A stretch of DNA of 64,000 nt, taken from contig JANQBS010000077.1 of the NCBI GenBank assembly GCA_033085395.1, forward strand, positions 1-64,000. The letters are read 5' to 3'. This stretch comes from Xanthoparmelia taractica. Lineage: Eukaryota > Ascomycota > Lecanoromycetes > Lecanorales > Parmeliaceae. Below the pieces are notes generated by a model. The model saw only the letters and a list, made by a program, of their open reading frames with translations, ran no database searches and was not told the origin of the DNA. Shown here piece after piece: positions 46,701-57,106 of this stretch (its first letter is position 1; each line of letters begins with the position of its first letter). The position numbers and the translations under genes are program-made.

Positions 46701-47467
46701 TTTTCTTCTTTTCAATTACTCACTTTTAAGCTGTAAAGCGTGTATAATGAGCGCAATTCCTTCTTTGCGGCTTTCTGGTTCATAACTTGACTTGAAGTAG
46801 ACATGCTGACACGGAAATCGTGTAGAAAAAGCAAGCACTTTGCAATGGAAGAAAGGAATCAAGCGGGCCGACAAAAGCAAGTAAGTCGCTGGTGTTCGAT
46901 TATTACCGTCCTCCTTCTCTATCACCAGTTACATGTCCTCCGTCGAGAATATTCGCTCTTTAAAGCTGCCCCAAATTCCATTTCGACCTCGATCGACCAT
47001 TGACCTGAGATATCCTAGTGCTATCGACATGCTCTGTAGCGGACGCTTAGGACAATTGTCGGAATCGGACATCGAAACACAGGCATTCTTGCAGAACTTC
47101 GATGAGGGTAGTGCGCCTGCGGCGTTTACCGACGAGGAGCGGAAGGAATGGCTGGGTCAACTGAATGGGGTGGCCTTGTCTTCGGATGCATTCGTAAGTT
47201 AGCTACGATAGCTCCTCCCACTTCTAATTGTCATGCTGACTTCTGCGTTTGTACCTAGTTCCCTTTCACGGATAACGTATATAGGGCTGCCAGAAGCGGG
47301 GTTAAATATGTTGCGTGTCCAACAGGCAGTGTGGCAGACCAGGACATATTCGCTGCTTGCGAAAAGCTGAACATTACGTTTGTCGAGCAGAGCGTGCGGC
47401 TAGTGAGTCAAGTCTTATGAAACATTGCTATGCGCAGGCTGACCTGAGGGCATAGTTCCATCATTGA
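43728..47467 (+). CDS. ADE17: Bifunctional purine biosynthesis protein (AICAR transformylase / IMP cyclohydrolase)
   Basis: Nineteen exons, 602 aa: 43728-43746, 43811-43909, 44074-44101, 44166-44335, 44445-44852, 44963-45084, 45206-45264, 45382-45504, 45645-45701, 45748-45826, 45940-46027, 46166-46188, 46353-46395, 46521-46547, 46602-46679, 46826-46880, 47019-47193, 47259-47402, 47456-47467. All junctions keep phase. The N-terminal IMP cyclohydrolase half has AILSVYNKQGLLDLAK, LASGGTAK, KGRVKTLHPNVHAG and FVVCNLYPF. The transformylase half has LRYGTNPHQKPA, LNGSPGYINLLDSLNAW, ASFKHVSPAGAAIG, YARARGSDRMSSFGD and YTQSNSVCYALNGQVIGLGAGQQSR, ending FVEQSVRL-FHH. It converts AICAR to FAICAR and then to IMP, the last two steps of purine synthesis, in the cytosol. 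The number of introns is strikingly high, with exons of 12-28 nt. Confidence 0.93.
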
Positions 47468-48087
47468 TTGTGGCGCTACAAACGAGTCATGTGGGCGAGG
47501 ACCGTTCCACACACTGGAAGAAGGTACCTGGAACGCTTGATACGACTGAAATGTTCATAAATGTCCGCGCACCGCTCAAGGGGATTCTGGGCCTGTAGCG
47601 CTTACTGATACCCCCACCTGTATCCGAGAGCCCTCCACCAAAATTGCATTAGAAGTTCATTGTAGGCTCGCCTGCCTGCTGCAGTATACCTCAGCCAAAG
47701 TTTGTTGCCGCTGGTGTATGGAGCCAGTCTAAGAAGTAGTTACATACCCGTACTCCAGCAGCAGCATTGTATATGGTGAGTGTACGCCAAGCCACACTAG
47801 GCGGACGCAGGTAAGGTAGGTAGGTAGGTAAGCACGTAGTGTACAAGTAAGGTAAGATTACCTTAGTGTAATATTCCAGTCTGTAATCTAACAATTCCAC
47901 ATAAAGAATTCAAGCTCAAGGTTTTACTTCTACCGTAAGCCAACCGCAAATACATAGACTTGTCGTCCGCGACAACATTTCAGGTCATTCTGGAGGGACT
48001 CAGAAATGTGAGTTTTCTGTGTGATACTGGAAAGGATATGCAAACGCTCATTGTGGATTCGATTACTGGATTGGCTTAAATCTTCTG
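47468..48087. other. Intergenic
   Basis: Between ADE17 and the JmjC-type gene, both plus. No gene recognised; holds a GGTA microsatellite. Confidence 0.45.
47810..47830. repeat. (GGTA)n microsatellite
   Basis: About five GGTA/AGGT units in the ADE17 - JmjC spacer. Confidence 0.7.
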
Positions 48088-48993
48088 ATGGTCCAGAGTC
48101 TGTCTAAACTACGAACCGCACTTCCCAGCATCAACCTTCGTCGTACCTACACTTCGATCGCGAAATGGCGTCCACTAGGCGCTCTGGTAGATGGCAGCTT
48201 GCAAACCTTCCGAGAGAAGGCGTTTGTCCCATCAAAGCCAGCTCTGCTACCCAAAGCGCATTTCATCGGACTTCCAAGCATACAGAACTGGTTTTGCACC
48301 ACCCAAGATGAGACAGGAGTAGTGCTTCTCAACTACTCATACCTCGACAAGTTCGGCGGTGCCATTGTGCCTCTGGAGTTTACACGTCTTTCTACAGCAT
48401 CTGCCGCGAACCAGGACGAAGACCTCTTCCAGCGAGTAGAGGTCCCTTTTTACATATTCCTGGAATGGACCAAATCCGCAACCTTGGAGACTGCGGAGCG
48501 GTTTTATCTCGCACAGGCATCTTTCGCGGGTCTACCGGAGGCTTTGAAGATGGACTTACCAACGCCTGAGATTGTGGCGAACTCTGGGAGGGGCGACATT
48601 TACGATACGAATATCTGGATGGGTATTCCACCCACGTACACACCACTTCATCGTGACCCAAACCCCAACCTTTTCGTCCAGCTCGCTGGCAATAAGATTG
48701 TGCGAATCCTGCCACCAACATTGGGAGACAGGGTCTTCGCACGTGTCCAAACTGCTTTGGATCGGTCAGAATCCTCTGCCTTCAGAGGGGAAGATATGAT
48801 GAAGGGGAGAGAGAAAAGAATGCTCGAAGACCAGATCTGGAATGAGAGTTCCGTACTGGACGAGGCTGGTGAGGCTGGATACGAAGCACATGTTGGGAGG
48901 AGCGACGGTCTCTTCATTCCAAAAGGATGGTGGCATAGTGTCAAAGGTGTAGGCAGCGGTATAACGGGATCTGTGAATTGGTGGTTTCGATGA
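48088..48993 (+). CDS. JmjC / cupin-8 type Fe(II), 2-oxoglutarate dioxygenase
   Basis: Single exon, 301 aa, ATG 48088. The iron ligands are visible: PLHRDPNPNLFVQLAG (H-x-D) and GWWHSVKGV (distal His). Hallmarks of the cupin-8/JmjC fold around them are DIYDTNIWMGIPPTYT and KIVRILPP near the first ligands, and SDGLFIPKGWWH and GITGSVNWWFR at the end. The N-terminus (SLSKLRTALPSINLRRTYTS) is basic and could be a mitochondrial signal. Members hydroxylate protein side chains or RNA bases; the target is unknown. A 35-residue charged insert (RSESSAFRGEDMMKGREKR) separates the ligands. Confidence 0.85.
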   Translation: MVQSLSKLRTALPSINLRRTYTSIAKWRPLGALVDGSLQTFREKAFVPSKPALLPKAHFIGLPSIQNWFCTTQDETGVVLLNYSYLDKFGGAIVPLEFTRLSTASAANQDEDLFQRVEVPFYIFLEWTKSATLETAERFYLAQASFAGLPEALKMDLPTPEIVANSGRGDIYDTNIWMGIPPTYTPLHRDPNPNLFVQLAGNKIVRILPPTLGDRVFARVQTALDRSESSAFRGEDMMKGREKRMLEDQIWNESSVLDEAGEAGYEAHVGRSDGLFIPKGWWHSVKGVGSGITGSVNWWFR

Positions 48994-49254
48994 AGAGGTG
49001 TAAGCTGGTGGCACTGTTTGATACCATGCTTGAGCTTCGCCTTCCGCAGTTACGATGCTGCTCCGTCCCTTTACAGTGCACAAGCAACGCTTGAGCAGTA
49101 AAGATAGAACGCCATCAATCGCTAGCGACGAATTAAACACATCTATTGTCTCGCAATATCCAAGCATCTCTAATCCTTACAACTAGATCTAGACGTTAGA
49201 TTAGATTTGAGTTGATCCACAGTGTTGATCTTCTTCTCAACCAGAATCTGCACA

Positions 49255-50144
49255 ATGGACACAACAACAGAAGCCTACATACTATTCGGCTCAACCAAGT
49301 AATCCTCTCCCACCATGCCCTTTTTCTCTCCCATACCCTAATTTGCCTCATAGACCCTGGCTTCCCCCACCCTGGACCACAACCGACGACCGAGTCCGCG
49401 GCGGTGCCTCCCAATCCTACCTCTCCGCCCTCCCCGACAGCCGCGCCCATTTCCACGGCCACCTGGACACATCTACGCTAGGCGGAGCAGGGTTCGCTTC
49501 GCAGTTCAGTCCACCGCAAGTCACTAGGATTGAGAATGACGACGGGGAGGAGGAAAGCTGGGATCTGAGCGGTTACGATGGCATAGAGGTGCAAGCGGGA
49601 AAGGGTGACGGGAAGGTGTATACGTTGATATTGAAAGATGAAGAGGCGGCTGGGAAGAGGGAGGATGGGAGAGAGAAGGCTGGGATTAACTGGGAAGTGG
49701 ATTTCAAAGTCGGAGAGGAGGATGCGGAAGGGGGGGAGCAAGAGGGTGATAGTGGTGGTGTGACTAGGATTTGGGTGCCGTGGAAAGAATTCAAGGCTAC
49801 TTACAGAGGCAAGAAAAAGACAGATGCTGGGGAGCTTAAGAAGGGAGAGGTGAGGAGGATAGGGTTGATGATGAGGAGGTGAGTCGGTTGTCGAGCAGAT
49901 TCATTGCTTTAATTTGACTATGACTAGCTACTTCGGCAAGCAAGAGGGCGACTTCAGCGTCGTGCTGAGGTCAATCTGTGCGAGGAAGACTCCCGCAAAG
50001 GAAGAGAAGACATTATATACGAAGGCTGTGGGCAGATTGCAAGGATCCATCCCCCAGAACGCCGACACGACCAATGAACAGCCTGGAATGGAAAGGAGGA
50101 CTGGCTGGCTTGGCTTGTTCTCAGGGTTCTGCATCGTTTCCTGA
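49255..50144 (+). CDS. CIA30-domain protein (complex I intermediate-associated family)
   Basis: Three exons: 49255-49298, 49354-49878, 49928-50144 (261 aa). The family pattern is clear after splicing: ILFGSTK-PWLPPPWTTTDDRVRGGASQSYL, FHGHLDTSTLGGAGFASQ, WDLSGYDGIEV, GKVYTLILKDE, WVPWKEFKATYRGK, RRIGLMMR-SYFGKQEGDFSVVLRSI. CIA30/NDUFAF1 proteins help assemble mitochondrial complex I, but many fungal members without a targeting sequence, like this one, are only related and have unknown cytosolic roles. The last 45 residues are not typical, and the true C-terminus might be shorter through another splice. Confidence 0.85.
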
Positions 50145-51087
50145 TGAAAGGACAGAATTTCTCGGCCAATCTAGCCAGTTACTCATCCCCAGCCGGCACT
50201 GACTTACACCAGACGGTCCCACATATGCAAAGTGTTCCGATCGAGATCATCATCTCAGGCCTCTTCGGAACCCATGGGCAAGCGTAAGGCAGAAGAGCAG
50301 CCGCCTTCTGCCCCAATTGCAGGATTGATGAGGCTTGTGTGTCGGAACAATGTCCAATTCGTGGATTTGGGGAGGGATGGTGTTGCTATCGGAGAATATG
50401 GAGACTGTCTGATGTATTGCAGGCAAAGTTGACCCTCTGAGAGGAATAGATTCAGAACGAGATTTGATGATTCAGGATTTCATGGCAGGCTCTTTGTTTA
50501 ATTGTTATCAAGCGAGTACTATTGAATTCGAAACGCCCAGAACAGATAGAAACCAAAGGTTCATTCATATCACTCAGCATCGTACAGACAAGCGAGAAGA
50601 AGATTGCCTAGGGATGGGACGTGAAGGATTGGGTTTGAGAGGACGACCATTTGTAAGAAACTGTGCTTCATCACCCATGGCCAGTCTGTTGCCTCTCAAC
50701 CGTACATGTCTCGAATACTTCAACCTCTGCTTATGACTTCTCCTGCCCCCTACCCACTCAATGCATGAGCCGGCGATTCTTACTTTCAAAGCCTTCACTT
50801 GCAGACTTGCAGAGGCCGTTCGAGGGACATGAGTTGCGGTCACTTCTGACAAAAAAGGGGATGCCTTGGATAGAATTCAGCGAAGCGCACACAGACCTCA
50901 CAGTAAATGCAAACTTGGGACTTTTCTAGCAGAATGGTCGTTGATACATCCCGAAAGAGCCGAGTTTTCCCTCAAGAGCCCTTCCCTTTGGTGCAGTGGC
51001 GATGCCTGGCCATGCTCCCATGCCTTATGAAGAACCACGATTCACCCGCAGTCTCTCTGGAGCCCCTGCTCTTCAGCTTCGCGGTCG
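50145..51087. other. Intergenic, no convincing gene
   Basis: Several frames of 60-90 codons on both strands, none with motifs; the one at 50232 has no ATG at its start. Confidence 0.4.
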
Positions 51088-51624
51088 CTACCCAATTCTA
51101 TCCATCTTCCACTCCTTCTTGCCCGGCTTGAACTTTGCCAAATGATCTTCGTCTATGCCCCTGTTGTGCTCTTTAATGAAATACGAGTCTGGCTCCCGAG
51201 TTTCATGTCTTGCCTCTCTTGTCTCTAATCCTCCCTCCCTTGCTCCAAATCTGGTACTGGCTGCCGTTGGTCTGGTCTCGATTCCCGCTGATCGGGATTC
51301 AAATGAGCTCTGATCAGACCAAGCTTCTTCTGACTGGCTAGCCGCGACCGCCGACGTATTTGCTCTGCGGTCCATTTCGACCTGGGAAGAATACACGCAC
51401 TGCGAGGCTCGCTGTCTGCAACCTTGGCAAGGCGACTCGCCATCGCATACCGATATGTTCCGACTGCATTCGAGACAAGTTGGATGAGTTCGGTTGAGAT
51501 AGACGCAGCTCAACGAGTAATGGCCGCAACGATGGCAAGGAACCTGGCCGTTGCATGGAGAGTTGCTTTCAATACACTGGCGACATGCCGACTGAACGCG
51601 ACTTCCTTCCTGTCTGCGGTCCAT
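51088..51624 (-). CDS. Small protein with two tandem Zn2Cys6-type clusters lacking basic residues
   Basis: Single exon, 178 aa from ATG 51624 (MDRRQEGSRVQ). Cysteines at about 14, 17, 24, 30, 33, 40 and again at 50, 53, 60, 66, 69, 76 form two perfect C-x2-C-x6-C-x5-C-x2-C-x6-C patterns, each followed by VY, as in fungal binuclear zinc clusters. In the six-residue loop where DNA-binding factors carry Lys/Arg, the sequences are IESNSP and SRNISV. The rest is disordered (Ser/Ala, then ETREARHETRE) with a basic end KFKPGKKEWKMDR. No Fungal_trans domain. I infer a zinc-binding protein that probably does not contact DNA in the usual way. An upstream exon is possible because the frame is open to about 51705. 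Confidence 0.6.
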   Translation of the reverse strand: MDRRQEGSRVQSACRQCIESNSPCNGQVPCHRCGHYSLSCVYLNRTHPTCLECSRNISVCDGESPCQGCRQRASQCVYSSQVEMDRRANTSAVAASQSEEAWSDQSSFESRSAGIETRPTAASTRFGAREGGLETREARHETREPDSYFIKEHNRGIDEDHLAKFKPGKKEWKMDRIG

Positions 51625-52349
51625 TGTGTGGGGTAATTGGCTGGTTGTGCGCTCACACGACGGTTGAGAGACGAGGGTCCCAAAGGTCGTTTGTAGGGAT
51701 ACCAATCGAAGCCAAATGACTTGGGGTGGGCGCTGCTCTGGGTTCTAAAATCTGTGCGACGAAGGCGTGGACGGTGATACTGTGGAGTACGTTCGCGAAC
51801 AGATGGGCTTGGTAAGCAGTATGGAAAAGAGTGAGATTTTGAACAATGTTGTACAGACTGCAAGGGGCGCGAATGCTGTCGTTCTCATTCATCGTCATCC
51901 TGAGAAGGGCATCCCCATAGAGTGACACCCAACATGATGGCAGAGCTGCAATAAGCAAAGGGTCACTCGTCCTGGCCCCCTGATGCGAGGTAGTCCTAGC
52001 TGCAGCGTTAGTGCGCTGACAAGCTATCATTATTTTCGAATCAGAAGCGACCAATCGATTAAAACAACAAAAAGAATGACAAGAGTCAAAAGTTCCAGTA
52101 ACGGAAAATGTTTCTGGTTGCGTAGCCAAGCAGCGACATGTCGCAGGATTCGAGGAATCGAGCAGCCGCTTCCACTGGGTCGATGGCGCTATAGACCAAT
52201 GCGTCTTACGACCTCATAGCTGCCGCCCATTCCGATCATAGATCATTACGAGCTCACAATGTGTCTCACAGATACACAGCGTCGTCTTCCTCGGAAGACA
52301 GCACCTTTGATAGTAAATCTTACTCCCAAAGTGCCCTATAATCTGGCCA
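51625..52349. other. Intergenic, no gene seen
   Basis: A 158-codon minus frame at 52129-51653 has no recognisable motif and overlaps the upstream region of the zinc-cluster gene. Confidence 0.4.
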
Positions 52350-53081
52350 TCATAAGCTGTAGACTGCGATACTTGGGCCTTGGCGGGCCAGCCGTTGTCC
52401 AAGTTGCCCTTCTGCCCCCTTCTGCCCCCTTCTTGCTAGCAGTCTCCATATGACGTGTGCGCATTGCCATTCGTCCGCAGCTTCCTCGAAATTCGGTATC
52501 CAGTCCGCCGTCTCAGCAGACCCTTTCCATTTTGACCACTCCATATCTGTCCACAGCAAAGCTTCCACCCGTCTGCCATCTGCTCCCACTTTCCGTAGGC
52601 CTGTTGACCTGCACATTCTTCAATCAGCATAATTCCTGGCTAGGTCATTGTCTTCTCCAACGTGTCTCGCGACTCAAACTGGTGTATAAATGCGGAAAAC
52701 CAAGGGCTACGGACGTGGCTTACAATTCCCCTGCTCTTTCACCAACTTATACACGCTCCATATGCTCGCTAGACTCAAGACATGTCAAAAGCTACTCACA
52801 CCCAGGCCCCAACGTGCGAGGAGTTCCCTGTCACTGTCCACAACGATACGGATGATTTCAGGGCCGCCAATGGCTTTAAGCCATTTGTCCGTGCCGGATT
52901 GACTACTGTGAGAGACGGCGACAAACTCAATGGAGGGGTGGGCGGAGGCCGTCGCACGCAAGGATAGGAAGGTCTTCTCGGAGAAGGGGCAGCCACAGTG
53001 GCGTACGGAGGCAAGAAGTGTGGGATTGTCCATTGAGATTGAAAAGTCGGAATTTTGATGTCGATGGGGCGTTATCCGCAA
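52350..53081 (-). pseudogene. Thioredoxin-fold peroxiredoxin-like (AhpC/TSA) pseudogene
   Basis: The minus strand reads LLASVRHCGCPFSEKTFLSL, SIEFVAVSHSS, TDKWLKAIGG, IIRIVVDSDRELLARWGLGVSSF, the pattern of fungal PRX-like2/AhpC-TSA proteins. Directly after SSF a TGA (52785-52787) stands where the family has Trp (TGG); the same frame then continues HVLSLASIWSVYKLVKEQGN, still family-like. Further on, AYGKWEQMADGW and SKWKGSAETADWIPNFEEAADEW lie in different frames, so a 1-nt frameshift is also needed. No ATG is found at the N-terminal end. Two separate lesions make a decayed gene likely. Confidence 0.7.
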
Positions 53082-53992
53082 AGCATGGTATGGGAGAGGT
53101 GGGAAGCTGGGAGGGAACCGTCCATGATGCTGCCTCTTGCTGGCAAGTTATGTTGAGTATAAAGATAGAGTGATGGTATCAAGTCAAGACATAGCATTGC
53201 GTCAGGATAATAAGTGCTAATAGGAAGGTAGGGTAGGTTAGTTATTAGGAGCCATATTCCTGGTGGGCAATAGAAGAATCGGAAGGGAAACTGATGGTCT
53301 TACAAGGCTAAAGTAATATATATACCATAGAATACCAAACCCGAAGTCAATACCAATACTAATACCAACCTGATGATGATATTGATATTTCCATCCGCTG
53401 TCGAGTTTCGCTTGTCGACTAGGAATTTTTGATTTCCATACACTAAGAATACTGACGACTAGTGGCTCGTATTGTTTGTAAAATAATGCAATGTCTGTGG
53501 GTATAGCTTTTAAGAAATGTAAGGAAACAAGAACCGTGTAGATCATGCGCAGTCTCCGAGGGATGAATGATCTTGTGGATTACTGGGTTACCGAAATGTC
53601 CAGGCGGATTACCGGCGATGCGCCTCTGCAAAGACTGCATGCCGCGGTAAGGAGATTACATCTGAAGCTGATGGACTATGCCTTTGGAATTGCCTAAAGC
53701 ACGATCTAGATGTGGCATATATCTGTGAATGTGAACCAGGGATCGACGATGCTAGGATTTGATAACCACAAGTCATCATCGTTATAGGGACACTCGGAGA
53801 ATCAGACTTCCGAACGTTATTGCTTGAGAACAGCCGAAACGCTTGCAGAAAGACATGACAAAGGAATGCTCCTGCAATGCAAACGCAGTACCATATGCAC
53901 CGCACTCCTCATATTCCTTCCCCCCTCCAATCACATGGTCCAGAAGCTCGTTCTTCTCATCTGGCCCAAATGACAGTAGGCTACATTAACCC
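53082..53992. other. Intergenic, no gene seen
   Basis: Between the pseudogene and the 3' end of the MFS gene. Minus frames of 65-100 codons show no motif. Confidence 0.4.
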
Positions 53993-55714
53993 CTAGTAGG
54001 CAAATCGGAACTTGGGATGGTCATCGCCAAGGTTCTCTACCTCCTCCTTGGGTAGATTCAACCTGGCATCTCTCTCCCCTCTCTCCCTCTTCTTATTTTC
54101 GAGTCTCAGACCAATAGCAAGGACCGTGCAAGCGATTCCACACATCCATATTAGTGCTAGTGAAACCCCATAACCAACCGGGTATCTGGGTTTCTGCTTG
54201 GTGATAAATATGTTGCTGGCGATAATGCCGCCCAGATTGCCGAATCCGATCTGCATGGCCGCGCTGATGCTCCGTTTGTAGTGGCCACCCATGTTGTTGC
54301 TCAACCAAACCAGAGTGATGGGTTGAGTGATGTAGCCACCAGCCATGACGAGATAGATAGCACAGTAGCGAGCCCCGACCGAGACAGACCCTTGCGCGAG
54401 CAGGATGATGTATCCTATGCTCGCAATCACCACACCGAGCATGGCGAAACCATAGCGATGCCGGAGACGGTCGGTCAAAACAGCAGATACGAGGCAAGTC
54501 ACTGCGGCGACAATGTAGATCGGTATCGAAAGGACTTGTGCACGGACCGCGGTCCAGCCCAGTTGGCTGAGAATCGTTGGAGTGAAGAAGGAAATGCTGT
54601 AGCCCGTATTATTGACGCCGAGATACATCAGAATCCTGTAAGTTGTTGAGCCAAGATGAAGTAGTGCGTGAAATCTGTGACTGGGGAGCAGATGGAAAAC
54701 ATACCCCGCGTAAATCTTCCAGTCACCAAAGGCACGCCGCCTGGCTTTGCTGTCCAGTCTATCCATTCTAGCATCCGCCACATCTCTGCTCAAACGACGA
54801 ACGAGCAACAGCCGCTCTTCGGGACTGAGGAACTTGGCTGTCTCCGGCCAGTCGACGATGAAGAATTTGGAAATGACGGCGAAGACGAAAGTGGCAAGGC
54901 CTTCGATGATGAAGATCCAGCGCCAGCCATTGTACCCACCGATCCCAGCCATTTTCGCCAAGGCGTATGCGAGAAGCTGCAAACAGGGTCAGGGATGGCT
55001 GCACGAAATCGTAAGGTCTTCCAAGGTACGCACCCCGCTCCATGCCCCTGCCAGGATGACGGCAGAGAAGAACATATTGAACCTCCATTGTAGCTCGTAT
55101 CGACGGTAGTACATCGACATCAGGTACATGCACCCTAGTTCATGTAAGAGACATCTAGATTCGGAGTTTGTCGTATCGTCTCACCTGGAAAGAAGCCAGC
55201 TTCACATAGCCCGAGAAAGAATCTGCACAAAACTAGGCCGGCGTAACTCTGTGTGAGTCCCATACAAACAGTTACGATGCCTATGTCTAACGGTGAGATC
55301 GGCACTGAGAACTAAAGACCGCGAACGTATACCCCAAAGTATCATGATGGAGCTTAACCATGTCGAGGGCGCGATCTTCCTGATCAAAAGATTGCTGGGC
55401 ACTTCGAACAGGATATAAGGTACAAAGAAAATGAAGAGAGCAACGTTGTAGTCTTGGCCTTTCATCTTGAGGTCTTTTTCCAGGCCCTGGAGACGTGCAT
55501 TGCCAATGTTGATTCGGTCGATGAAAGCCAATGAATAAAGCAAGGAAAGTACGGGAATAACGTAGAGGTCACATTTGCGGATGAGTCTTTTCTCAGCAGC
55601 TTGGTCGATGGGCTCAAGATGAGAAAGGTCATGGCTAAAGCCATCTTCAGAAGTGGTCATGCTGCCAGGAGAGCCGTCAGATAGGACTGGCTTTTGATAC
55701 ATGCTGATATCCAT
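53993..55714 (-). CDS. MFS transporter, anion:cation symporter (Dal5/Tna1-like) family
   Basis: Five exons: 55714-55333, 55280-55185, 55134-55034, 54976-54705, 54635-53993 (497 aa). Twelve membrane helices are expected; I can follow CDLYVIPVLSLLYSLAFIDRINIGNARL (TM1 with the family's D-R-x-N-I-G-N-A), VPYILFEVPSNLLIRK, GLVLCRFFLGLCEAGFFPG, YELQWRFNMFFSAVILAGAWSG and, in the second half, GYITQPITLVWLSNNMGGHYKRS. A cytosolic loop with RRLSRDVADARMDRLD lies between halves. The family imports carboxylates such as allantoate, nicotinate or pantothenate with protons; the substrate cannot be read from sequence. The long spacer to the maltase gene carries both promoters. Confidence 0.9.
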
Positions 55715-57106
55715 GGTTAAGTAGCCACGGCGCGTTGAGGAATTTATCGTGGAAAAGAGGCAAGTGCGAAGAGCCCGAATCTCGAAGAGAAGCTACCTTT
55801 GAGATTCTAGCTCTTGGAGGTGAGGCGGGCCGGTTATTTACAAGAAAAAAGCTTGCCGCATCATTTGAATTCACAGATTTTTCTGACGTTAATCAAATAA
55901 AAGAGTGGTCAAAGGAGTAGAAAGGAAATTTACGTCCTACTGGCCCAAGGGCCAAGGGATGATAGCATTCCAGAACGCGCCCTCGGTCTTGCCAGAAAGG
56001 CCCACCCTCACTCACGAAAAATCAGACAAGCGGCGAATGCGAGCGAGATAGGAAGCTAAAGTTGGTCTTCGCCAAAGGTTGCAACCTCTAGGATGCGCAG
56101 GAGAGAAGAAGGACGGGAGCAATGCGCCTCAGAATAAGGAAAGAACAGGATCTGATTGGCGGATCTGGGAGGATAGCTGCACGTACAACGGCTTAAGACT
56201 GGATAACCCGGCTGTCCTTGCTTGGGAGATCTGCCGCGTGGTCGGAGGCGAGCGTCGTTGGTAGTTGCGGACGATATTCTCCGTATAAAGCCTCTGCGTT
56301 TGAGACATGGGCTCTTTCAATTCCCCCGAAACACATCCAATGCTCTCCCAATTTGCAATGGCGATGATTTACTTGGCCAGCTCAGAGCCCCGCAATTACA
56401 ATTAACCAGCAGCGCGTACTTGAAAAAGGCAGGTCGTGCTCGTGGAATCCTTCGGTTGTCTGCAACAAATCAACTTGGATAGACACGCTCTCATCTGCCG
56501 ATCACGTTCTTGGGAGTTTATGTTGCACCGAGCATGGCCGAGTGGGTTTGGTCAGAGGAAGAAGGAAAGAGCTTGATCGATGGGTCAACTTTGTCCCAAT
56601 GCTTTTGGTGGGGTATGCATTAGCGCCTGGTCGCGCTTTTGGCTTGTAGGAGTCTAGGACTCAAGCAAGATGCTTGACCTGTGGCATGCGTGGATGAGGA
56701 GTGGATGTTGATTTGGTTCTATGATGTGTGTGAAGGTGGCTGGGATCTCTGGACAGCCTCAAGCCTGAGCAATATCTTAAACCTCTTGGAGGTCCCTCGG
56801 ATAAATAAGTAACGCACTCTGTGGTCGTGCTTTTACTTTACGTCTAATACTTTCAATACGCGTCATACATTACGTTTTCTATCTCTATCCCCCACCGTAA
56901 AAACAAGCACATTGGTGAAACATTCTCATTCCAGACGCATTGACCCTGCAAGTTATAGGGGCTCGGTTACACGCAAGCCTCCTACCCATAAAGACGATGT
57001 CTGCCATAGATTCAATCCATCCTTCTTACATATCACGTATTCTATCCAGTATCCGTAGCCTGCAATTGCAACACAACTCTCTTACTTTGTAGGCTGATTG
57101 CCCATC
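55715..57106. other. Divergent promoter region MFS / maltase
   Basis: 1.4 kb between two divergent genes, with no coding pattern. A TATA-like GATAAATAAG lies at about 56800. Shared regulation is possible but not shown. Confidence 0.45.

Noticed and set aside
50232..50432. 66-codon frame in the spacer after the CIA30 gene
   Set aside because: Starts with GTG rather than ATG and shows no recognisable motif.
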